Of a stretch of 64,000 nucleotides of DNA, positions 42,088-54,972 are shown piece after piece. This DNA is from Diphasiastrum complanatum (taxonomy: Eukaryota > Streptophyta > Lycopodiopsida > Lycopodiales > Lycopodiaceae): NCBI GenBank assembly GCA_029204225.1, contig CM055111.1, positions 30,886,674 to 30,950,673 of the forward strand, read 5' to 3'. The position numbers were made by a program, and so were the translations under genes. The notes beneath the pieces were generated by a model. That model worked only from the letters and a program-made list of their open reading frames with translations, made no database searches and was not told the DNA's origin. Each line of letters begins with the position of its first letter. The stretch's first letter is position 1.

Positions 42088-44467
42088 TGGATGGGTATTT
42101 GCAAACATTCATTCTGCAGATTCGATAATTGTTTATTTCGAACTATTGGTTGCAGCTGTTTTGACCCAGAGCTTCTTTGGAAGAATATTGTATAATACTC
42201 CATGGAGGAAGTAGAATCACAATCATTCGGTGAATTGATCGATGCATGTACAGTCATTGGCGTAAAGCTGCCTTCCTTTCTCCGGAATTATGCAGCAGTG
42301 TAATTGCACTCATAACATTGCGGCTGATTTGGAAGTTGAGATTTAATTTGCTTGAAACGAACTGACACTACTGGAATGAATGTGTCATTGCTCTCGTTTG
42401 TTGGTTCCTGCCAAATTCAAATGACACGAATGTTATATCTTTGAGGGAAGATTATTATTTCAAATTTTGGTGGTACATTTAAATTTGATTTTGATATATA
42501 TAATAGTGGTTTTGTAAAGAGACGGTCCAAACAATGAACATGGTTAAAATTCCTTGTCGATTATGCGCGCATGTTGCATGCTCATAAGAATCTTCAGAGA
42601 GGGATGATTATGATAAGCTTTTGCTGCCACTCTTTGCCTGATCAGTTAATGAGTTCACTGGATTAATCGTGATAACACAGACAGAAAAGATCATCTTTTT
42701 GGAAAAAATCGTTATTTTCCTTGAAAAGATTGTGGCGAAGAGGAACTTTAAGGAGTTAATTAAAGTTGAATCAAATGGCGGCGTTAATAGTCAGGAATTG
42801 CGTTTGTTGAAAGTGAAGATCTGTTTGGAAAGCAGGTAAAGTAGAACGATCAATTTCTGCTTACTTTTTTTTCTGCTGAGGAGTCTTTGCTAAAACATGA
42901 AGCAGCTGCATTTTCAAAATTAGCACTAGAATCCCTTGTTTCTAAAAGATTTTTTCATCAGCTCGAGAGCTTTTTATTCCGAAACTGTGTTTGTCTGAAA
43001 CGATCGATCATCCCATCCAATTTCGGCATTGCCTTACAAAAAGTTAAAAACTAAGGCATTATTATTGTGTGTTGAAGTTGGTCACTTCGAGTCAAAAGTC
43101 AAATGTATTCATTCATCAACGTATGTGCACAGTAAGTAAACTTGACCTCGGGAACATTGCTAAGAACTTTATTGCAAGAAGTAGATCCACATTCTAATAC
43201 AAATCATTAGTAGCATTCATGTCCCTCTTTTTTTTGCATACTTGTCCATGCTTTAAGCACACCTTTTAATTTGCGCAAGTCACAAATAGCAAAAAGTTTG
43301 CATCATTTGCACTCACAAAATCATTTCGTACATGCTTATTGTTGTCATCATATTTCTACTCAAGTTTGCACATTTTGCAAGTGATTGAAATGGGGAATCA
43401 ACAAGTTAATTTGAAATAAAAATAGTGATCATGATGATGACCATTGACACTCTTTGCCACACAATGATGTTAAAGTGAGACCATAAAATTAGCCTATCAA
43501 AGTCAAAGTGCCACATTACCAAGATTACAATATATCCCACATATAGCTTTTGTTGTGATACGTCGCCATTAGACCACACAAGGGATTCTACTCCATAATG
43601 TATTTTGGTAGCAAACCTTGCTTGAAAGTTGTCGAAGGCCCAACTTTTAACTTCCACATCGTCATCATCTTCATTAGCAATTGTTGTTGGAACATACCTA
43701 GGTTTATCTACAATGAGCACCGACAATTCAACTAGTTGACTATAGCTAATGTGTTTGACCCAAAAATAGACCTCTTTCAACATATTACAATGTTTGCAAA
43801 TGATTGAAAAAATTTCAAACCAATATTTTGTTTCAAACATGCAAGATCCACAACCATGGAATCCATATCCATGTCAATGTAGTGTCTTTTTGAAAAACTA
43901 CATGCATATTTACAAAAGGATAACCACCACACCATCTCAATACAACCTTATAATGAACCTCAATGACATAAAATGAGAACTCTTTTCAACTCCACCTCTA
44001 GCTGGGCTCGAATTGTATCTTCGTAACAAATTCGATACTAGGCAGGTACTGTGAGAGAGTCAAATGAACTAGAAAATAAAGTTTTGTCCACATTTTCACA
44101 ATCTCCCATTGGCAAGGGATGTGAGTGACCCCAGTGACATAGTAAAATGACACCCCACGTGAAAACCTGTGAGAAAAACACCGTGCATGAAATACTTTTC
44201 TAGACAATCATTTTAAGCACAAGAAATCCTCAATAAATTAACAATTGTGTAACACTTTATGGCTTCTTAGCATACCAAATCTGCCCACACCTCACATTAG
44301 GACCAATCAAAAAAATTGTAGGCCAGAGTTTTCACACAACAACTACAAAAAGTAGGTCTCCATCCATTAGTTTTGTGTACAATTTATTCCACATTGGAAC
44401 TTCGCCTAAAAATCCCTCGAAGATGATGTCGGATGGAAAATCAAGAAAAATGATGTCAGCAATGTAA
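42088..44467. other. 3' flank of LBD gene and unidentified minus-strand remnants
   Basis: No gene is assigned. Minus-strand frames at 43840-43406 (containing DKPRYVPTTIANEDDDDVEV and SWAFDNFQARFATKIHYGVE), 44207-43998 and 44517-44332 are AT-rich and broken. They match nothing I know but have a protein-like composition, so they may be the remains of one gene. The copia element begins at 44468. Confidence 0.4.
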
Positions 44468-45152
44468 TGTGAAAAGTACAGTACTAAGGACCATAAATGG
44501 ATCTTTGAATGATCCACAAGGTGATTGTATGCTTGTTAAACAATCTATCAGAAACTAGTCATCAGAAAACAAGATCTAGTTTAGCAGCTTGATAGGAAAC
44601 AAGTAGAGACAATCAAAGCATTGATCAGATAGTCTAATCCAACTCCACACGTGTGGAAATAAGGCTGTAGTACGGCCTGTAGACAGTGTTTACAAAGTGC
44701 CAAAGCTGGGTTTCATTGGAAAAATAGAGTAATCACCATACAATGAGAGGAAACTCGAGTTTCTCCTTGAGGCTCCAAAAAGTTTCTATTTTCTCACTAT
44801 GGAGAATGGAAATACATAGTAAAACACACTTCCTTTGCAAAGTTAGGTGAAAATCCAGCATGTAATAAGGAAGTAGACTCCACTTTCTTGCCCTAATGTG
44901 AAAACCCTAGCCTAGATCCAAGAGTCATGCTTGGTAGGTGCATGGTAGGTACAAATCTCATCATAAATCATGGTCTAGATCCTACAAAGTAGGAATCACT
45001 ACCAAATAGACACAACCACTCCTCTTGACTCGTGGTAACCTACTTTAGGTGTGTATGTACAAGTGGCACTTTGGCCATTCAAGTAACCAACAAACAAAAA
45101 AATGTACAATATTCTACATGGCTAAATTTGCCAATGTAGGCAATTTTTCACA
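44468..45152 (-). repeat. 3' LTR of the copia element
   Basis: 685 bp; contains the perfect palindrome CCACACGTGTGG at 44645-44656. Lacks six bases present in the other LTR (ATATTG near 50362). The polypurine-like GATTTGAGGAG lies just outside on the minus strand (45153-45163). Confidence 0.95.
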
Positions 45153-46514
45153 CTCCTCAAATCTAGCCTTGGAGATCACAATGCTTTTATCAATAACTCC
45201 AATTGAAGATCTAAGGTTGACAAATGAATCTTTAGGTAAAGGTTTAGTAAACAAATTAGCCAAGCAACTTAATGATGGCACGTGTTGGAGCTTGATCTCT
45301 TTAGCTTGCACTTTTTCCCTCACGAAATGATGAGCAATTTCGATGTGTTTGCTCCTTGCATGGAATTCAGTATTAGTTGCAAGTGATTGGGCTGATTGGT
45401 TGTCACAATAGATGATAGGGATCTCCTCCTCCATGACATGAAGCTCCACCAATAGCCTTTTAAGCCACAAGACCTCCTTGCATGTTGATGTCAAGGCCTT
45501 GTATTCGGATTCTGTGGAAGATAGGGAGATGGTATCTTGCTTTTTGGAAAGCCATGATACTACTCCATCACATAGAAAGGTGGCAAAGGCACTTGTTGAT
45601 CTTCTATCCACTTTGTCACCTGCAAAATCCGAGTCACTATAGGCTCTTAAGCCAAGATTAGATCCTCTATACAAAATACCAAAATTCTTAGTGAATGAAA
45701 TGTATCTAAGAACTCTTTTGGCCATCTTCCAATGTGAAACTAGAGGACTTTGCATGAATTGGCTTAACTTTCCAACACTATAACTAAGATCAGGTCTAGT
45801 TATAGTTAAATAGATCAAGGAGCCAATAAGCCTTCTATATAATGTGATGTCCTCAAAGGATGCTTCATCACAACCAATAGATGCTTTTACATGTTGCTCC
45901 ATTGGTGTCTCAATGCCTTTACAATTCTTCATTCCAAATCTATCTAGGATGGATGTAGCATATTTAGATTGACAAATGAAGCTAAAATCACATCCTCTAA
46001 TAACCTCTATTCCAAGAATGAAGCTCAATAGGCCGAGATCTACCATCTTAAACTCTTTTGCTAAAGCAAATTTTACATCTCTAATTCCATCTAGATCATT
46101 ACCACTCAAGATAATGTCATCTACATACAAAACAAGAATAATGATCATGCCATCATGAAAACTTATATACAATGATGGATCATAGGCACTCATTACAAAA
46201 TTGATGGAAATGAGAAAAGAGTTTAGCCTAGAGTACCATGCTCTAGGTGCTTGCTTGAGCCCATAAAGGCTCTTCTTCAAAAAACACACCTTTCCTTCAT
46301 GCTTTGCCTTGATGAAGCCCTCGGGTTGCCTCATGTAGATCTCTTTCTCCAAATAACCATTGAGGAATGCATTTGTGAAGTCAAGTTGGAATAGCTCCCA
46401 ATTGAAGGTTGTAGCAAGACTAATGATCAACCTGATAGTAACAAGCTTAGCCACAGGAGCAAAAATCTCATCATAGTCAATGCCTTTGGTTTGTAAAAAA
46501 ACCTTTGGCAACAA
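45114..46514 (-). pseudogene. Copia reverse transcriptase and RNase H
   Basis: 466 residues. RT motifs: YDEIFAPVAKLVTIRLIISL, QLDFTNAFLNGYLEKEIYM, LKKSLYGLKQAPRAWYSRLN, VLYVDDIILSG (catalytic YVDD). A connection follows with FKMVDLGLLSFILGIEV and YRRLIGSLIYLTITRPDLSY. RNase H is complete: LRAYSDSDFAGD, then STSAFATFL, SLSSTESEYKAL, IYCDNQSAQSL and RSKHIEIAHHFVREK. It finishes NLFTKPLPKDSF and runs into the LTR. The module is open throughout; the first frame break is at 46495-46501, where the integrase-linked part reads in a different frame. Confidence 0.95.
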
Positions 46515-48345
46515 GCCTAGCTTTATGCTTGCTTATTGATCCATCTTGATTATACTTCAATCTAAACACCCACTTGCAATCAAGAGGTTTCTTCCCTTGA
46601 GGAAGATCCACAAGATCCCAAGTATGATTCTCAATAAGAGCATCATACTCTACTTGCATAGCATCCATCCAACTTTTAGACTTACAAGCATCTTCATAGC
46701 ATGTTGGCTCATCTAACATTGAAGTAAGAAAGGTGTAAGATGTGAAAGATGATGAGCCTTCCCTTTGATCACCTTGACCATCATAGGTGAGCCTCAATGG
46801 CTCGGATCTTGCCCTTGTAGATCTTCTTGGAGTTCTTGGAGTTCTTGCATCTTGAGGTGGATCCTCAAGTTCTTCTTCACTTGGAAGCTCCTCCTCCATC
46901 CTAGCATGATCCTTGGCATCAAGATGATTAGTAGCATTATCATCCAAATCACAAGCATGTCCTTCATAAAAAATAACATCCCTACTCACTATCACCTTGC
47001 TAGTGATGGGATTGAAGACTCTATAACCTTTGCTATTCTCACCATATCCCACAAAGATGCCTTTGATGGATGTTGCATCATCCTTCCTTCTCTTATCCAA
47101 GGATTGGTGTACATAGCAAGTGGATCCAAAAACTTTGAGATCTTTGAGATTGGGCTTCTCTCCAAATAGAGCTTCAAATGGTGTGATTCCTCCAATGGCT
47201 TGGTTTGGCAATCTATTGCACAAATAGTTAGCACAAGTTATTGCTTCACCCCAAAATGGTTTGGATAGAGAAGCATCTAGCCTTAAGGCCTTAGCACACT
47301 CACAAAGAGATCTATTTCTTCTCTCACTCACTCCATTTTGTTGAGGGGTGTATGGACATGACAACTCCCTCTTTATGCCATTAGAAATACAAAAGTCAAT
47401 CAACTTATTGGAGACATATTCACCTCCATTATCACTTCTTTATACCTTAATCTTGGTACTAAGTACAAAAGAATCAAACACCATTGATTTGCTAGACAAG
47501 AGGTACATCCAACAAAATCTAGAATAGTCATCAATGAAGATTACATAGTACTTGGCACCACCATTAGACTCATGTGAAAAACTATGAACATCCGAATGGA
47601 TGAGTTCAAGAGGAGAGTTTGATCTTGATGTAGATCTTGAGAAGGGTAGCTTGTGAGCCTTTGAGAGACTGCATGCTTCACATCTCTTCCCACACTTTGA
47701 CAAATGCTTGGGGAGTCCAACTGCAAGCTCCTTTGTAGCCATAGATTCCATGGCTATGTAGTTGGGGTGGACCAACCTTTTGTGCCACAGTTCCACCTTT
47801 GATAGCTCCACCTTTGCCAAGTTAACACTCCCCACTGCAATATTAGCATCAAGCTTAAACAATCTACCTTGCCTAAAGTCTTTGGCTATACATTCATCAT
47901 TTCTAAGGATGGAACAAACTCCATGTTTAAATTGTACATCTAGGCCATTATCCATTAACTGGCCAACACTAAGCAAATTCTTGGTTAACTTAGGAACATA
48001 AAGAACATTATCTAGATTCATCCTTTTGGATGATCCCACATACAAGGGAATTGTTCCTATTCCACTTATCTTACATTCTTGACTACTTGCAGTATAGATT
48101 GATCTATGTAAGTCATTGTAAGAAAGTAAGGTGGAGAATATGTCCTTTTGATATGTCATGTGGGAACTTGCCCCACTATCAATCCACCAAGAATCATTGG
48201 TGTTGCTCTTGGATGATGGTGGTTTGTTGGAAACCATCAAGGATGACTCTTCATCCTCCTCTTCCTCCTGATGTGCAATGTTGCTTTGTTTGCTCTCTTG
48301 TCCCTTCTTCTTCTTGAGACATTCTGATGCAAAATGTCCTTCCAC
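46477..48345 (-). pseudogene. Copia nucleocapsid end, protease and integrase
   Basis: One frame from the second half of the zinc knuckle (EGHFASECLKKKK) through the protease (WWIDSGASSHMT, the D-S-G active site), GAG-pre-integrase with HHCC (WHKRLVHPNY ... CEACSLSKAHK) and integrase catalytic segments (LIHSDVHSF, then FIDDYSRFCWMYLL). A TAA stop at 47440-47442 interrupts it just before RSDNGGEY, and the frame then resumes (SCPYTPQQNGVSERRNRSL, FWGEAITCANYLCNRLP, KVFGSTCYVHQSL, KGIFVGYGENSKGYRVF). It continues into the RT N-terminus (MDAMQVEYDALIENHTWDLV). The acidic Arg/Pro spacer between integrase and RT is typical. Confidence 0.95.
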
Positions 48346-49102
48346 AGAAAAAACATTTGTACTTGGACTTGTCTTTGATCTTGCCCTTTGAGCTTGAAGC
48401 CTCATCCTCCTCCTTGGTCTCCTTGAAGTGCTTCTTCTTGCCATTGGTCTTCTTCTTGCTTTTGAATGAGAAATTAGCTTTCTCATCACCATCCTGCAGA
48501 GAAATAGCATTCATTCTTGCATTGGTATGCAACATCCTACACTCTTCAGCTACTAATACACTGTGTAGCTTTTCTATAGTAGGCAAAGTGTCTTGGATTG
48601 CAAAGCTTTGGACCAAATTTGTAAAGCCACTCCCTAGACCATTTAGGACAATCTGAACAAGCTCACTATCTTGAATCTTCTCTCCAATGGAAGCTAACTC
48701 CCTATTAAGAGAATTGATTCTTAGCACATAATCTTGTGCATTCTCATCACTCCTCTTCATGCTTTGTAGAATCTGATTCCTAAGCATGAGTACCCTCGAA
48801 GTGTTACTAGACTCATAGATAGATTTTAAAGATTCCCAAGCCTCTTTAGCACTCTTACATGATGATACTTCCCTTAAAAGATCATTGCTTACATTCATCT
48901 TAATACAGTGAAGTGCAAGCCTAGACCTCTTCTTGTATCTCACTAGTTCCTGTGCACCTAGAGGTTCATCTTCATCATCTATTAGAAACTCATAAAGATC
49001 CTGGAGCACCATTAGTGACTCCATCCTCACTTTCCAAATAGCATAATTGATAGAATTTAACCTCTCACTAGCTTCTAGAAGGTAGGCTCCCACTGATCCC
49101 AT
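48330..49102 (-). pseudogene. Copia Gag
   Basis: Starts at ATG 49102 (MGSVGAYLLEASERL), about 620 bases after the PBS. The UBN2/DUF4219-type Gag domain is clear: NYAIWKVRMESLMVLQDLYE, LALHCIKMNVSNDLLREVSS, KEAWESLKSIYESSNTSRV, YVLRINSLNRELASIGEKI and VLNGLGSGFTNLVQSFAIQD. It ends at the first half of the nucleocapsid zinc knuckle (KYKCFFCG), where a frameshift puts the remainder (EGHFASEC) in the next frame. Confidence 0.93.
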
Positions 49103-49733
49103 CTTACTAGCAAGATTCTACACACAAGATATAGATTTGTTTGGACCTGAAACTCACAAAGGTTTCTAACTTGCAGTGTTTCACTCAAATGTTGACTTCT
49201 AATCCAACAGATGGATTTGTAATCACAGTTCTATCACTCCCTCACAAGCTGGAATGAAGATAAGATGAGATGAAAACTACACTCAAGCAAATCTTGCCAA
49301 TCTTGGCTATTCTTGGACAAAAACTGACTCTATCTCTCTCATTCACTTTGATGTACTTTCAAGACCTGGTTTCCACTTTAAGAAGGTCTGAAATCAGCCT
49401 AGATTAATTAGTTTTCATGAAACAAATTCAAAACTAATCAATGACAAGTGATCTTGGTAGCTTATCCTAGGATTTGCACCAAAAATTACATCAAACTGAC
49501 ACCATATGAATTTTCTATGATCCAATGAATATGGGTTATTAAATGCTGGTTCAAAGATGCCCACACGTGTGAACAGTACGGATTTTGATCCTGAAAAAGT
49601 TTGGGATCAAATCTCCTCACCAAAACCTGGATACCAGCTCGCCCTTCCAATACTAGCTTTTTGCACCAAAACCTGCTAAAACTGGATTAGATTCAGACAC
49701 AGATCAATGGCCTTGTACTTGGCTCTGATACCA
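49103..49733 (-). mobile_element. Copia leader and tRNA-Met PBS
   Basis: Untranslated leader between PBS and gag ATG. PBS: complement of 49722-49733, perfect TGGTATCAGAGC, adjacent to the LTR. It includes CCACACGTGTGAAC at 49561-49574. Confidence 0.9.
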
Positions 49734-50424
49734 TGTGAAAAGTACAGTACTAAGGACCATAAATGGATCTTTGAATGATCCACAAGGTGATTGTATGCTT
49801 GTTAAACAATCTATCAGAAACTAGTCATTTGAAAACAAGATCTAGTTTAGCAGCTTGATAGGAAACAAGTAGAGACAATCAAAGCATTGATCAGATAGTC
49901 TAATCCAACTCCACACGTGTGGAAATAAGGCTGTAGTACGGCCTGTAGACAGTGTTTACAAAGTGCCAAAGCTGGGTTTCATTGGAAAAATAGAGTAATC
50001 ACCATACAATGAGAGGAAACTCGAGTTTCTCCTTGAGGCTCCAAAAAGTTTCTATCTTCTCACTATGGAGAATGGAAATACATAGTAAAACACACTTCCT
50101 TTGCAAAGTTAGGTGAAAATCCAGCATGTAATAAGGAAGTAGACTCCACTTTCTTGCCCTAATGTGAAAACCCTAGCCTAGATCCAAGAGTCATGCTTGG
50201 TAGGTGCATGGTAGGTACAAATCTCATCATAAATCATGGTCTAGATCCTACAAAGTAGGAATCACTACCAAATAGACACAACCACTCCTCTTGACTCGTG
50301 GTAACCTACTTTAGGTGTGTATGTACAAGTGGCACTTTGGCCATTCAAGTAACCAACAAACAATATTGACAAAATGTACAATATTCTACATGGCTAGATT
50401 TGCCAATGTAGGCAATTTTTCACA
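49734..50424 (-). repeat. 5' LTR of the copia element
   Basis: 691 bp, nearly identical to 44468-45152, with palindrome CCACACGTGTGG at 49911-49922. Confidence 0.95.
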
Positions 50425-50429
50425 TGTAA

Positions 50430-52516
50430 TTTACGGTACAACCCTTTTTCTTCCTCTGGCCAAATGACATTCTTCAAGTTTGAAACAACAAAAGACATCT
50501 CGGGTGCCATAAATTTTTTCCACCGGTGACTTGGCAATAAACATCATATCCCCCCTCTTGAATGAAAATCTACTACAAAACACACAAACACCAAAACAGA
50601 AGACTATCCAATGATTTAAACTGGATTCAAATATGAAAATGAAAATAAGTTTGTCACAAAACACATAGTTGTGATTTAGAAGCAAACGAAAATGTATTGA
50701 CTGATCAATAGTATATATTTTTACAAACATACACTTTCTGTCAACATCGATATGAGTATTCACAAGAGATTTCAAGAGAATGACCTTACAAACGCTAGAA
50801 AATTCTCTAATGTGCACCCTAGTTTGTAGTCTAGCTGTCATTTCTATATCATCTGATGCAACCTCCAAAATCTGTTCAATATCAGCAATCATCAAAGTGC
50901 TTGTTGCATGTAACTTATTATCATTAGGACAACCATTCCTTGGAAAACCACCATGTGTTGTTTGCTATCTCCCAACCAATAAGGCTTCTCCATCATTAGG
51001 ACAACCATTTTCTGGAAAATCCAACCACCATGGGTTGTTTGTTGTCTTCCAGCCAATAAGGCCTCTCCTTCTTTTTAGTTGGTATTTTTCACTAACTGTA
51101 GTCCATAGTTTAAAATATGTAGAAATTTTTCAATTTGTTCATTCTCTATAGTTCTTCCAAAAAATCCACAGTAATAGTAACATATTGTTGTTATTGTGGT
51201 TATTGTCATTAAATTTATATCTATGAGAACAAATATCCAATAGGCTAGCTCAAAAATCATGCAGTACAGTTTACTATCACAAAAACATAATGCATCATAT
51301 AAATTTTGTTCAAAATCATAGGGTATACCTCCACACAACACACTTTGCACTTCCAATCCATGTCAAGCTCGATCGAGTGGAAGATTTGATTTCTATATTA
51401 GATTCTATACTCTACGAAATAACATGATCAATATATGATGACAAACAACAAAAAAATATGACAATGAATATTTCAATTAGAGATGAACCACAAAACATGG
51501 AAGTGCTCTAGCTAGAATATGCAAGAGTTGGAAGATACCATAAATGGAAAATGAAAAAATATAACCAAGCTATATCAAAATAATAATGACAAATTACCTT
51601 GCTTCCAAGTTTAGCCAATGACGTTTAGATTTACAACAAAGTGCCATTATTATGACAAAACCATCGATGATGTAATATCATAGATGGCATGTTTGACATT
51701 TGGACCTCAATCTTCTAAAAAAAAGCATAGATTTCTATTTTATTGTGCATCACCTAAGATCGAATCTTTTATGTGTTGAGAACAAATTCTATTTGCCTAG
51801 CTAAAATAGCCCTACATTTTTTTTTCTTTATCAAAATAGGCACTTCACCATTGATTTCATACATGTAGAAATTCCACTTAAATAGGGTTGGTATCAAGCA
51901 CCAAACACAAGAAAAAAAAACTTTGTTAATGATAGAATTGGACCTCCTAAAAAAAATAGCTCTTCTACACAACCAAATATGCCATAAAAGAAAAACTTTG
52001 GTGAGTTCCTAGATGGATCGACTGAGTAGCATCATGGTGAAATCATTAAGCATGTATTTCAAGAGGTGTGAGAATTTTGAATCTGTCATGGAATATTTTT
52101 TCTAAATTCAACAATGACATCAATTCCTCATGAGACTGTCATTCCCAACATGATTCATAATCCTTGGAAATCATAAGGAAGATTATTAAGATTTTATTTT
52201 GTGAATTGTCCCATGAGGAGCTCTACACTAGACATGCACACAAAAAATTTGTAGCAACAAAAGTTAAAGATGATTTTTTTGACTTTCAACTATTCGACGT
52301 CCACATGTCCCAATAATGTTTTTACATGTGTGCAGGATCATAACGATGTTTGTCGAACAAATTTTTTTTGGAATTTCCTTTGCATATTTTTGGCCAATTC
52401 AAAACTCCTGATAGGAAGAGTCTAGACAAGTGATTGGATAATATATTGTGCCCGTCGGCAAAAGACTACCCAAGTAAAAAAAAAAAAATGGTTTAGCTAA
52501 CTGTAGTTTAACTAAC
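50430..52516 (-). other. Unidentified minus-strand ORF and AT-rich DNA
   Basis: The frame 50895-50431 (154 aa; MMIADIEQILEVASDDIEMT, VHIREFSSVCKVILLKSLVN, FKRGDMMFIAKSPVEKIYG) ends at a TAA just beside the copia insertion. I recognise no family. A tandem unit of about 72 bases (CATCATTAGGACAACCATT ... CCAATAAGGC) occurs twice at about 50922-51066. From 51070 to 52516 nothing coding is seen. These pieces may belong with the broken frames at 43.4-44.5 kb on the other side of the copia element. Confidence 0.35.
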
Positions 52517-52906
52517 TTGCATGGATGGTTTCTAGAGAGTTTATTTTCAATTTACATTATTGAAACTCTTTGTATCTTGCATTGTTATGCATGTGCGATG
52601 GCCGCTTGCAATCAAAGACCACATAGTGCATTTAATTCGGTTACTATCTATAATGAAAGAGATTCTGAAGGGTTATGGATACCACGCACATACATAAAGT
52701 TTCAATGGGTTGTGATGCATCCTTCATCAAAAGGTACATTCTACAAAAGAAAGAGATCAAATATGGATTATAGAAGTTTTTGGAAAGGAAGAGTTTTAGA
52801 GTTCAAAGTTTCAACGGGAGGTCAATTCATTTCAGACGTCTTGATTCAACATGTCTATATACACAATGAAGTTATTGTGAAAAAATCAGATCCAAAACAT
52901 GCTTAA
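52517..52906 (+). CDS. Unidentified ORF, 129 aa
   Basis: Open frame with a hydrophobic start (LFSIYIIETLCILHCYAC) followed by FNSVTIYNERDSEGLWIPRT, YIKFQWVVMHPSSKGTFYK and a basic middle. No recognised domain. It lies directly before a copia LTR, on the opposite strand to that element. It may be chance or a host fragment. Confidence 0.25.
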   Translation: MHGWFLESLFSIYIIETLCILHCYACAMAACNQRPHSAFNSVTIYNERDSEGLWIPRTYIKFQWVVMHPSSKGTFYKRKRSNMDYRSFWKGRVLEFKVSTGGQFISDVLIQHVYIHNEVIVKKSDPKHA

Positions 52907-53535
52907 TGGATCATTAGATCTTTAGGCAAAATTGGGTGCACATCTAGAATCATCTACAAGCTAGAAATCATGCATCTACCATGCTAGAACTTGGAAATAC
53001 ATATCTAATCAAAATCACTAAGATATGATATAGAATTGTCCCTTTCCATACAAAAGTAGTAGTACACTATCCTTAGCAAGTGTGAAATCAAGTACAGCAA
53101 GAAAATTAGCATTCTATACACTAGAACTCAAGATATCATGATAAATATGCAAGAGATGGACATAGAATCAAAAGAGGAAAGTTCTCCACATAAAATGAGA
53201 ACAAGAAGATTATTTTTCCACGTTTTTACATCTATTTATAACAGCCATAATTCCATTTGGACACTTGCCCTAAACTAGCCCTAAAATGGAAACTTCTAGA
53301 TACCTCACCAATAACTTAGTTAGTGACTAGATGCAATGTATCTATATTAGCCAATCAGAATGGTTCCAAATCTGACCTCATCCACTAATCTACTTGCCAA
53401 AAATATTACAAACACTATTTAATCCTTTATAGACATTAAAAAATCTATCTCTAAGTTGAAATTTCACTTTGGCCTCCAAATTGCCAAATTAAACCAACTA
53501 AACTAGTTGACATGTTTCACACTCCCTCTTCAACT
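52907..53535 (-). mobile_element. Copia 3' LTR and polypurine tract (minus)
   Basis: On the minus strand the polypurine tract GTTGAAGAGGGAG (53522-53535) is followed at 53521 by TGTGAAACATG, an LTR start. The minus-strand TATA element TTATAAATAG lies near 53235-53245. The far edge (about 52907) is inferred. It fits as the 3' LTR of the copia integrase remnant at 54229-54972. Confidence 0.65.
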
Positions 53536-54228
53536 AGTTTTACCACAAAACTTGGATCCATCTTAAGCATGATCTCCACTCTAAGAATATACCTCCTCCC
53601 ATGGTTTTATGATAGCTTTCATCATTGTTATAGATAATAGTGTCCATATTGGATGCTTCACTATTTCTAACATCAATTTTACATATCAAGATGGAAAACC
53701 AACATAGAATGTAACATAGAATCATAATGAATGAATTCCTCCATGACTCCACCTTTTATATCTCTGGAAAATAACAGCAACCAAGCAATAAATGTGAGTG
53801 ATAACCATTTTCTTGCATGTATCCTCCATCTTTGTCTATGTCACCACCATGAAAAGCCATGAATGAGCCTCCATCTCCATCTTTCCATAAGATATCATCA
53901 TCACTTGATGACTTGATCATGAATGAGTGATATAATTAGCCTTCTTTAGCTTCATTTCCATCAGCAAAACCAGCCAAGAATTCTAGTACAACTCCAACAA
54001 CAAAATGTTGCAAAACAATGTAACTAGTTTCACCATATCTTGACAATTTGCACACATTCACATGAAATTGCTCAAACATGAGATAGAAAAAGTAATGTAA
54101 ACTTGAACAAACTTCCTTGATGCTCCCTTGACCTTACTTGGCTCTTCAATAACCTGCAAAAACATACCCAAAGTATCTTTGCCACTTGACTTCCCTTTGA
54201 TCTCCAAATTACCACTTTCCCTTTTGTG
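53536..54228 (-). other. Copia interior remnant, no clear coding
   Basis: Between the LTR and the integrase tail. Minus-strand frames are short and unrecognised. RT and RNase H, expected here, are missing, so the element is internally deleted or decayed. Confidence 0.45.
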
Positions 54229-54972
54229 TCAATGAAGCCCTTTGAGATCAACCTCCTGATATTCCACTTGACCATAAAAGTAATTGAAAAAAACTTCTTT
54301 TCCAGATCCATTAGTTTCTTCCAATCCATGAAAAACACCATCCAATTGTATAGCATCATATACACAAGAAGATGAACCAAAACATGTGAGAAAAGCAAAG
54401 TTTATACCTTCAACTTGCTTGCCCTTCTCATCATATGTAAGCCTAGATGGTTTTTGTCTTTCCCTTGAGTATCTTTTTAGAACTTGACTTGGAGATGCAT
54501 CTCCATCATCACTATCCAAAGAACCATCTTCATCACCACCAGAAATGTTAAATTGATCAACATCAACAATATCAAGCTTATCCACATTCTCCTCTTCAAA
54601 GACAACATCCTTAGAAATGTGAACTTTCTTTGACTTAGGAATGTAAACCCTACAAGATTTTCTTACTTCACTATCGCCAACAAAAATTTCCTTTAAGAAT
54701 CCAAAAGATGAGTTGACATAGCAAGTACTACCAAATATCTTCAAATGCTCCATCCTTGGCTTCTTATAAAAAATAACCTTAAATGAACTCTTACCATCCA
54801 AGTCTTCATTTGAGTACCTTTTGCAAACAAAGTTAGCACACATCAAAGCTTCATCCCAAAATAGATATTGTCCTGTAATCAAGATTGTTGGATCGGCTTC
54901 AATAGAACTGATATCGTTCAATACCACCATTGGAACTATAAGGACTAGAGACTTAGTAGTGGAAGTTGACAA
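54229..54972 (-). pseudogene. Copia integrase C-terminal remnant
   Basis: The 247-residue frame contains FWDEALMCANFVCKRYSNED, LKIFGSTCYVNSSFGFLKE, IFVGDSEVRKSCRVYIPKSK and KVHISKDVVFEEENVDKLDI, then an acidic Asp/Ser spacer and RERQKPSRLTYDEKGKQVEG. This is the same order as in the copia element at 46477-47403 (FWGEAITCANYLCNRLP, KVFGSTCYVH, SRDVIFYEG). The C-terminal third no longer resembles RT. A separate family from the intact element. Confidence 0.8.

Larger units (their letters stand above)
44468..50424 (-). mobile_element. Nearly intact Ty1/copia retrotransposon, TSD TGTAA
   Basis: A 5,957-bp element on the minus strand. The 5' LTR is 49734-50424 (691 bp) and the 3' LTR 44468-45152 (685 bp); both have TGTGAAAA...TTTTCACA ends. 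The target duplication TGTAA is at 44463-44467 and 50425-50429. The tRNA-Met PBS (complement of 49722-49733) abuts the 5' LTR. The gag-pol order is Gag, protease, integrase, RT, RNase H, as in copia. By eye the LTRs differ by about four substitutions plus one 6-base gap, so it is young. The single polyprotein frame is broken three times: a frameshift at about 48333-48345, a TAA at 47440-47442 and an extra base in the A7 run 46495-46501. Confidence 0.96.

Noticed and set aside
43406-43840. Host gene on the minus strand after the LBD gene
   Set aside because: Protein-like composition but no recognisable domain and frequent stops on both sides; kept only as an unidentified remnant.
46765-47169. 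134-aa plus-strand frame within the copia element
   Set aside because: Antisense shadow of the integrase-RT spacer of the minus-strand polyprotein.
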